From the NCBI GenBank assembly GCA_937934355.1, contig CALGZY010000144.1:1-22741 (forward strand): DNA of 22,741 nucleotides, in the 5' to 3' direction. Shown in pieces: positions 18,513 to 22,741 of this stretch. Below the pieces are notes generated by a model. The model was given only the letters and a program-made list of their open reading frames with translations. It ran no database searches and was not told the DNA's origin. The translations under genes were made by a program, and so were the position numbers. This stretch comes from an uncultured Collinsella sp. (GTDB taxonomy: Bacteria > Actinomycetota > Coriobacteriia > Coriobacteriales > Coriobacteriaceae). Within the stretch, counting starts at the first letter, position 1. Every line of letters begins with the position of its first letter.

Positions 18513-19430
18513 ATGTCCAACCATCAGCATACGCTTATCATCGACGGCACCTCGGGCATCAGCGGCGATATGACCGTCGCGGCCCTGCTCGACCTGGGCG
18601 CCAGCGAGGAGCACCTGCGCGAACAGCTCGCTACGCTGCCGGTCGACGGCTTTACGATCGCCGTCACGCGTGCAAACAAGCATGGCATCGACGCCTGTGA
18701 TTTTGACGTCCAGCTTGCAGAGGAGCTCGAGAACCACGACCACGATATGGCCTGGCTCTACGGCAACGAAGCAGCTGCCGAGCACACGCACGAGCACGAG
18801 CACCACCATCATGAGCACGACGAGCACGAACACGAGCACTGCCACGAGCATGACCATGAGGCCCATGGCCATGGCCACGAGGACCACCATCACGCCCATC
18901 ACCATCACCACCGTTCTTTGGCGGACGTCACCGCCATCATCGACGGCTCACAGCTAAGCGATGGCGCCAAGCGTCGTGCCCTCGCCATTTTTTCCGTACT
19001 CGCTGCTGCCGAGGCCAAGGCTCACGGCAAAACGCCCGAGACCGTCCTGTTTCACGAGGTGGGCGCCGTCGACTCCATCGTCGACGTCTGCTCTGTCGCG
19101 ATCTGCCTCGACGACCTGGGTATTGAGGACATCGTGGTCGAGTCGCTCTCCGAGGGCCACGGCACCATTCGCTGCGCCCACGGCCTCATGCCCATTCCCG
19201 TCCCCGCTGTCGTCAACCTGTGCCAGGCGGGCAATATCGCCCTCACGCCTGCACCGGTCGCTGGCGAGCTCGTGACGCCCACGGGCGCCGCCATCGTCAC
19301 CGCGCTGCGCACGTCCGAGCACCTGCCGGCACGCTACCGCATCGAAGCCGTCGGCTACGGCGCCGGCAAGCGCCCCTACGAGGGTTGCTCCGGCACGCTC
19401 CGCTGCCTGCTTGTTCACGCGGACGCATAG
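18513..19430 (+). CDS. larC: LarC nickel-insertion protein, first domain only
   Basis: The 305-residue protein matches LarC: LIIDGTSGISGDM at the start, then a His-rich metal-binding region with 25 His in residues 91-133, then LADVTAIIDGSQLSD, FHEVGAVDSIVD and ELVTPTGAAIV, ending soon after AVGYGAGKRP. LarC inserts nickel into the pyridinium cofactor. Full-length LarC is about 400-420 residues, and in Lactiplantibacillus its two parts are joined by programmed frameshifting. Here the CTP-binding second part (LarC2) is missing: larC stops 2 bp before tetR and no frame nearby encodes LarC2. It may be encoded elsewhere or lost. A GGAG site precedes ATG 18513. Confidence 0.9.
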   Translation: MSNHQHTLIIDGTSGISGDMTVAALLDLGASEEHLREQLATLPVDGFTIAVTRANKHGIDACDFDVQLAEELENHDHDMAWLYGNEAAAEHTHEHEHHHHEHDEHEHEHCHEHDHEAHGHGHEDHHHAHHHHHRSLADVTAIIDGSQLSDGAKRRALAIFSVLAAAEAKAHGKTPETVLFHEVGAVDSIVDVCSVAICLDDLGIEDIVVESLSEGHGTIRCAHGLMPIPVPAVVNLCQAGNIALTPAPVAGELVTPTGAAIVTALRTSEHLPARYRIEAVGYGAGKRPYEGCSGTLRCLLVHADA

Positions 19431-19432
19431 CC

Positions 19433-19972
19433 ATGGATGCCCGCAAGGCAAAAAGCCGCGCTGCGATCGTCGCGGCATTCTCCGAGCTGCTGCGCGAAGA
19501 GGACTACGGCAAAATCACCGTCGGCGACATCATCGTGCGCGCCCACGTAGGCCGCGCGACATTCTACGGCCTCTTTAAGAGCAAAGACGACCTACTGTCC
19601 GAGCTCGTGAGCGACATCTGCACCCACGCCCTCGACGACGATGGCACACCGCTCGACGACCCACTCGTGCAGGTCGAGCATATCCTCAACAACCTCTGGG
19701 AGCGCCGCCAAGGCGTTCGAGCCCTCGTAGCCGGCGCCGGCTCCCGCGTCTTCGCCGACTGTCTCCGCAAGACCATCATGTCACGAGCAGCCGAAACCGT
19801 GCCCGCCGACCCCACAGGCCCCGCCGGCACCATGGACCGCAGCTTCTTACTACACCACATAGCCTCAAGCTTCGTAGCAACCGTCCAATGGTGGGCCTGG
19901 CACAACTTCCAAGCCCCAAAAGAGAACGTAGCCAAAGACTATCTATCAGCCATAAAACCCCTCTTCAGCTAA
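19433..19972 (+). CDS. TetR/AcrR-family transcriptional regulator
   Basis: The 179-residue protein has an N-terminal TetR helix-turn-helix at about 8-50 (AIVAAFSELLREEDYGKITV, then VGRATFYGLFKSKDDLL). The C-terminal part is helical, with many Trp and Phe residues near the end (VQWWAWHNF). ATG 19433 lies 2 bp after the larC stop codon, so it is translationally linked to larBC. Its probable target is the dyad upstream of larB. The known Lactiplantibacillus lar system uses a Crp/Fnr-type LarR instead. A ligand such as lactate is a guess. The C-terminal part resembles the short TetR_C forms of Firmicutes and Actinobacteria. Confidence 0.88.
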   Translation: MDARKAKSRAAIVAAFSELLREEDYGKITVGDIIVRAHVGRATFYGLFKSKDDLLSELVSDICTHALDDDGTPLDDPLVQVEHILNNLWERRQGVRALVAGAGSRVFADCLRKTIMSRAAETVPADPTGPAGTMDRSFLLHHIASSFVATVQWWAWHNFQAPKENVAKDYLSAIKPLFS

Positions 19973-20128
19973 GTAAGAAGCTCATCTCAAAGCACCGCCC
20001 CACCCCAAGGCGCCACGCATCCCAAAGTGTCACTCGCACTTCGATGCCCCCAACAGCAACAAGCCCCTCCCATCCAAATTCAGATATATATGTTGGGTTG
20101 CTTGTTCGAACACAGCCAAAAATGCCCA

Positions 20129-20253
20129 GGGCTCGGTAAGGGTTAACTTTCCAACGCACTCCGCAGGACGCAAAAAGGCTCGCCGCACGAAGTGCGCAGC
20201 GAGCCTTTTTGCATGTCCGAGGACGCGTTGGAAAGTTAACCCTTACCGAGCCC
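20129..20253. terminator. Nested 125-bp palindrome with inner bidirectional terminator
   Basis: The outer arms are a perfect 29-bp inverted repeat (20129-20157 with 20225-20253, containing GGTTAACTTTCCAACGC). Inside is GCAAAAAGGCTCGC (20170-20183) with its complement at 20199-20212, plus a further small stem CGCAC-GAA-GTGCG, giving a hairpin with T runs on both strands. It lies between convergent tetR and larD and should stop transcription from both sides. The 29-bp outer arms are far more than a terminator needs. The remaining gene-free bases 19973-20128 show nothing I can name. Confidence 0.8.
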
Positions 20254-20277
20254 GGACCTTATAGAGCCGTCCTTAGC

Positions 20278-21009
20278 CTAGAACATGCCCAAGAAACCGT
20301 GCACAAACAGTGCGGCCAGAGCGGCACCGATAAACGGTGCGATGCCAGGAACAAGCAGGCCATACTTCCAGTTGTTGTCGGCCTTGTTCTTGATCGGCAG
20401 TACCTGGTAAGCCATGCGAGGACCAAGGTCACGAGCCTGGTTCATGGCGAAGCCGGTGATACCGCCCATGCCCATGCCAACAGCCCAAACAATCAGACCG
20501 ACGCAGATAGCGAGCATCAAAACGTTCTCGCCGGCGCGGCTAGCAGCAGCAAGGATGGCGCTGATGAACACGAAGGTGCAGATAGCCTCACAGAAGAAGT
20601 TGCGGGCATAGTTCGTACCCTCGGTGGTGGGGTTGGTCGAGAAGATATTGCGCTGGGCAATGGGGTCGACGACGCCCTCGGAAGCCTTGAACTCATCGGC
20701 ATACATGAGCCATGCGATGCAGGCGCCCGCGAAGCCGCCAAGCATATCGGCAAGCATGAAGGGAATGCAGCTGTTCCACGGCACCAGGCCTACGATGCAC
20801 TGGGCAAGCACCATAGCCGGGTTCATGCACACGGCGCCGCCAAAGACAAACAGGCAGACCGAGATGCCAAAAGACCAGGTGGTGATGGCAAACATGTGGC
20901 CGGAGCCCTGATACTTGGTGCCCTTGAGCACAGTATCACAGTGCACGCCCACGCCAAAGATGATCATGAGGGCCGTTGCGCCGAATTCGCAGAGGAGTTT
21001 GGTAAGCAT
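20278..21009 (-). CDS. larD: MIP-family channel, LarD-type lactic acid facilitator
   Basis: The 243-residue protein has about six membrane helices of the aquaporin/glycerol facilitator family. The first NPA box is intact (MNPAM, 63-65). The second reads NQARDLGPR (190-198), with Gln in place of Pro but the selectivity-filter Arg193 kept. LarD proteins pass D- and L-lactic acid, so neighbouring larA makes this role likely, but glycerol or water is possible. It starts 50 bp after larA on the same strand, so the order is larA-larD. The start ATG 21009 has only a weak AAGG upstream. It is convergent with tetR across the nested palindrome. Confidence 0.87.
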   Translation of the reverse strand: MLTKLLCEFGATALMIIFGVGVHCDTVLKGTKYQGSGHMFAITTWSFGISVCLFVFGGAVCMNPAMVLAQCIVGLVPWNSCIPFMLADMLGGFAGACIAWLMYADEFKASEGVVDPIAQRNIFSTNPTTEGTNYARNFFCEAICTFVFISAILAAASRAGENVLMLAICVGLIVWAVGMGMGGITGFAMNQARDLGPRMAYQVLPIKNKADNNWKYGLLVPGIAPFIGAALAALFVHGFLGMF

Positions 21010-21058
21010 AAAACCTTATCTTTCTTGTCGGTTATAAACGATTCGTTTAGGCCGCGCA

Positions 21059-22336
21059 CTAGTGCTGCGCGACGACAACACCCAGGCCATCGGGAATGAC
21101 GGCCACTTTGGCATCGGCACCCTTCATCTCAAAGGCGAGCTTGAGCGCCTCCTCGAGGGTGTTAACCGGCGTCATGTGCATATCCTTAATCATCTGGTGA
21201 TCGCACAGGTCGGTAACCATGATCACAGGGTGATGCGCGAGGATGCGGGCAAAGATCTGGCTCGTCCACTGGTCGGGCAGGGTCTCGTCCTTAGGACGGT
21301 CGATGCAGGCGCGCTCAAACTCTGCCGGATCATTGTCGGCGATGTTGTGATAGAAGCCCTCGCCACCGTGACCGTCGGCACAACCGGCGACATCGATGAT
21401 CACGCCGCCCTCGGGAAGTGTGGCCTCTGCAGAGCACATGCCCTTCACGGCCTGATAGATGTTCTGGTCGAGCGGGTAGCCGCCATTGGTGGTAATGGCA
21501 ATCTCGCACTCGACGGGCTCAACGCCGGCAAGGCTCTTCACGAACTCGCAGCCAGCCTCGTGCGCCTTGTGGATGTCGCCGGCAAAGGAGCCGATGACCT
21601 CGTGCTTGCCGTTGAGCACCACGTTGAGCACAAAGGCAAGGTGAGCCATCTCGGCAGCGGCAAACATGTCCTCGCTCACGTGGTTGTGGCACAGGTTGCC
21701 GGCACGCGAATGGGAATCGTTCACAAACTGACCGTTGTGGTTGTACATGATGGTCTTGTAGCTGGCGATACCAGGCAGGACGGACTTGCGGCTACCAGAG
21801 AAACCGGCAAAGAAGTGCGGCTCAATAAAGCCCTCGGCAAGCAGCAGATCGCAATCGGCAGCAATCTTGTTGATGATGCACTCGCCGCCAGAAGGCAGGG
21901 TGCCGATCTTTTTCATCATGCTGTCGTCAGTCGCGACGTGCATAACGATTTCCTCGTTGGCAACGATCTCCTCGCCGTACTTGTTGACGAGCTCCTCGTG
22001 CGTCGAAGGACGATGCATACCCGTAGCAACCAAAATACGCACTCGAGCCTCGGGCGCAGCGGAATGGATGTGATGCAGCAGAATAGGCATCGTCACACGC
22101 GAGGGAACGGGGCGCGTATGATCGGAGCTAATGATGACGATATCCTTCTTGCCAGCACAAAGCTCCTCGAGCGAAGGCGAGCCATAAGGGTTGGCAAGTG
22201 ACTCCTCTACCAGCTCTTCCTGTGATTTTGTAGTCTTAAACTCGTTTTGATGACCTTCCATCACACCCGCGAAGTTCTTATCCTCGAGCTCCAGATGCAA
22301 CGTCTTGTGGTCAAACGGCAGTTCACATTCAAACAA
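21059..22336 (-). CDS. larA: Nickel-dependent lactate racemase LarA
   Basis: The 425-residue enzyme interconverts D- and L-lactate through a covalent nickel-pincer cofactor. Start TTG 22336 is chosen because a GGAAGAGGG site lies about 9 bases upstream and because it puts the catalytic residues at the Lactiplantibacillus numbers: Asp72, Arg75, His108, His174, cofactor-bearing Lys184 and His200. It also gives the usual length (424 there). The open frame continues upstream to 22612, but that part is terminator and repeat sequence. Similarity to the Lactiplantibacillus protein looks high through GSFAGD, NGGYPLDQNIYQAVKGM and DGHGGEGFYHN. The gene heads larA-larD and depends on larB, larC and an unseen larE. 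Confidence 0.95.
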   Translation of the reverse strand: MFECELPFDHKTLHLELEDKNFAGVMEGHQNEFKTTKSQEELVEESLANPYGSPSLEELCAGKKDIVIISSDHTRPVPSRVTMPILLHHIHSAAPEARVRILVATGMHRPSTHEELVNKYGEEIVANEEIVMHVATDDSMMKKIGTLPSGGECIINKIAADCDLLLAEGFIEPHFFAGFSGSRKSVLPGIASYKTIMYNHNGQFVNDSHSRAGNLCHNHVSEDMFAAAEMAHLAFVLNVVLNGKHEVIGSFAGDIHKAHEAGCEFVKSLAGVEPVECEIAITTNGGYPLDQNIYQAVKGMCSAEATLPEGGVIIDVAGCADGHGGEGFYHNIADNDPAEFERACIDRPKDETLPDQWTSQIFARILAHHPVIMVTDLCDHQMIKDMHMTPVNTLEEALKLAFEMKGADAKVAVIPDGLGVVVAQH

Positions 22337-22455
22337 TGACGAGCGCCCTCTTCCTTTCAACTGACACACTAGATAAACCGTTGGAAGGATACGCCGCTCA
22401 CCGAAAAACACCACCGTCCACCGACTCATTAACACAACGTTCATATTTGACCCAC

Positions 22456-22493
22456 AACAAAACGGCCGTGACCCCAAACGGGACCGCGGCCGC
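22456..22493 (-). terminator. Terminator or leader hairpin upstream of larA
   Basis: On the minus strand CGGCCGCGGTCCC (22493-22481) pairs with GGGGTCACGGCCG (22476-22464) with one mismatch and wobble pairs, around a 4-base loop, and is followed by TTTTGTTGT. It lies 120 bases before the larA start. It may end transcription from the upstream minus-strand gene or attenuate larA. A TATCTAG-like -10 nearer larA is possible but weak. Confidence 0.6.
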
Positions 22494-22543
22494 AACAGTC
22501 GTAAGGCGAGAAGCACCACATGCATCTCAATCCCGATCGATAA

Positions 22544-22608
22544 GGCGCGCGGCGCGAAGCGCCAAACGCGCCGCCGGGACAGACCCCATCCAAAACGCGC
22601 GAAGCGCG
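22544..22608. repeat. Two GAA-loop GC-rich hairpins
   Basis: GGCGCG…GGCGC-GAA-GCGCC…CGCGCC (22544-22572) and CGCGC-GAA-GCGCG (22596-22608) are two hairpins sharing the core GCGCGAAGCGC. The second is followed on the minus strand by TTTT and could serve as a weak terminator for the gene ending at 22676. Apart from these hairpins, the larA ribosome binding site and the terminator, the stretch 22337-22675 holds nothing I can identify. Confidence 0.45.
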
Positions 22609-22675
22609 CCATTAATTCCCCCAGCCAGTAATCCGCCGAAGACCGGACATCGCAGGGCCCGCCATTAGTTTACTT

Positions 22676-22741
22676 TTAGGCACACTCCGCACTGATATCT
22701 TCTGTATTGAAGACGTCGATGGCGCATCCATATACCATTGG
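22676..22741 (-). CDS. C-terminal end of an unidentified minus-strand gene (partial)
   Basis: On the minus strand the last 21 codons before a TAA stop (22676-22678) read …MVYGCAIDVFNTEDISAECA, and the frame is open to the window edge. Codon choice (GCC, ATC, GAC, GTC, TTC) fits the host. Hairpins with T runs follow downstream on the same strand, as expected after a gene end. It is too short to assign a family. Confidence 0.4.
   Translation of the reverse strand, partial: PMVYGCAIDVFNTEDISAECA

Noticed and set aside
19200..19480. Programmed frameshift joining larC to a LarC2 domain
   Set aside because: The other forward frame here gives only Arg-rich nonsense leading into the TetR start; no LarC2-like sequence follows.
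22337..22612. N-terminal extension of larA up to an ATG at 22612
   Set aside because: The extension runs through a hairpin with a T run and GC-rich repeats and has no similarity to LarA. The TTG start gives the exact catalytic residue numbers and has a good ribosome binding site.

Overview
The window looks like a chromosomal segment from a gut Coriobacteriia actinobacterium, most likely a Collinsella or close relative. This is inferred from the high GC content, GC-rich third codon positions, the families present (Feo iron uptake, EbgA/EbgC galactosidase, nickel-dependent lactate racemase, a large flavin/Fe-S oxidoreductase) and several intergenic repeats of a type I associate with that group. 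No search was run, so the genus is an inference.

Left to right: 1-147 holds a start-less minus-strand coding fragment. 148-544 is an AT-richer accessory stretch with a 163-bp inverted-repeat element and a 20-bp tandem repeat abutting a Cdc6/Orc-like AAA ATPase gene (545-1636, +). A short coding remnant and a terminator follow. The next genes are all on the minus strand: an Old Yellow Enzyme-type NADH:flavin oxidoreductase (1839-3788), a small Cys-rich membrane protein (3891-4091), feoB (4297-6624), two feoA-like genes (6748-7252), an HPr-like phosphocarrier (7489-7737), an APC permease (8159-9622) and the ebgC-ebgA beta-galactosidase operon (9776-13228). A LacI-family regulator (13605-14621, +) is divergent from ebgA. 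Three identical CAACCGGTTG palindromes lie between them, two of them framing a good promoter for ebgA.

From 14622 there is a tandem array of hairpins with a period of about 62 bp, then aspS (-), serB (+) and a lactate racemase locus. That locus is arranged as larB-larC-tetR (+) facing larD-larA (-), with a 125-bp nested palindrome between the two arms. The last 400 bases hold hairpins and the probable C-terminus of another minus-strand gene.

How the genes work together: FeoA/FeoA/FeoB and probably the Cys-rich protein import ferrous iron. EbgA/EbgC hydrolyse beta-galactosides under LacI-type control. LarA interconverts D- and L-lactate with the nickel-pincer cofactor made by LarB, LarC and LarE (LarE is not in the window), and the MIP channel LarD passes lactic acid. 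The most notable points are a LarC that stops after its first domain, a TetR gene where the known system uses a Crp/Fnr regulator, an altered second NPA box in LarD, an HPr with Asp at the Ser46 position, a possible attenuator before the permease, and at least four kinds of structured intergenic repeat.
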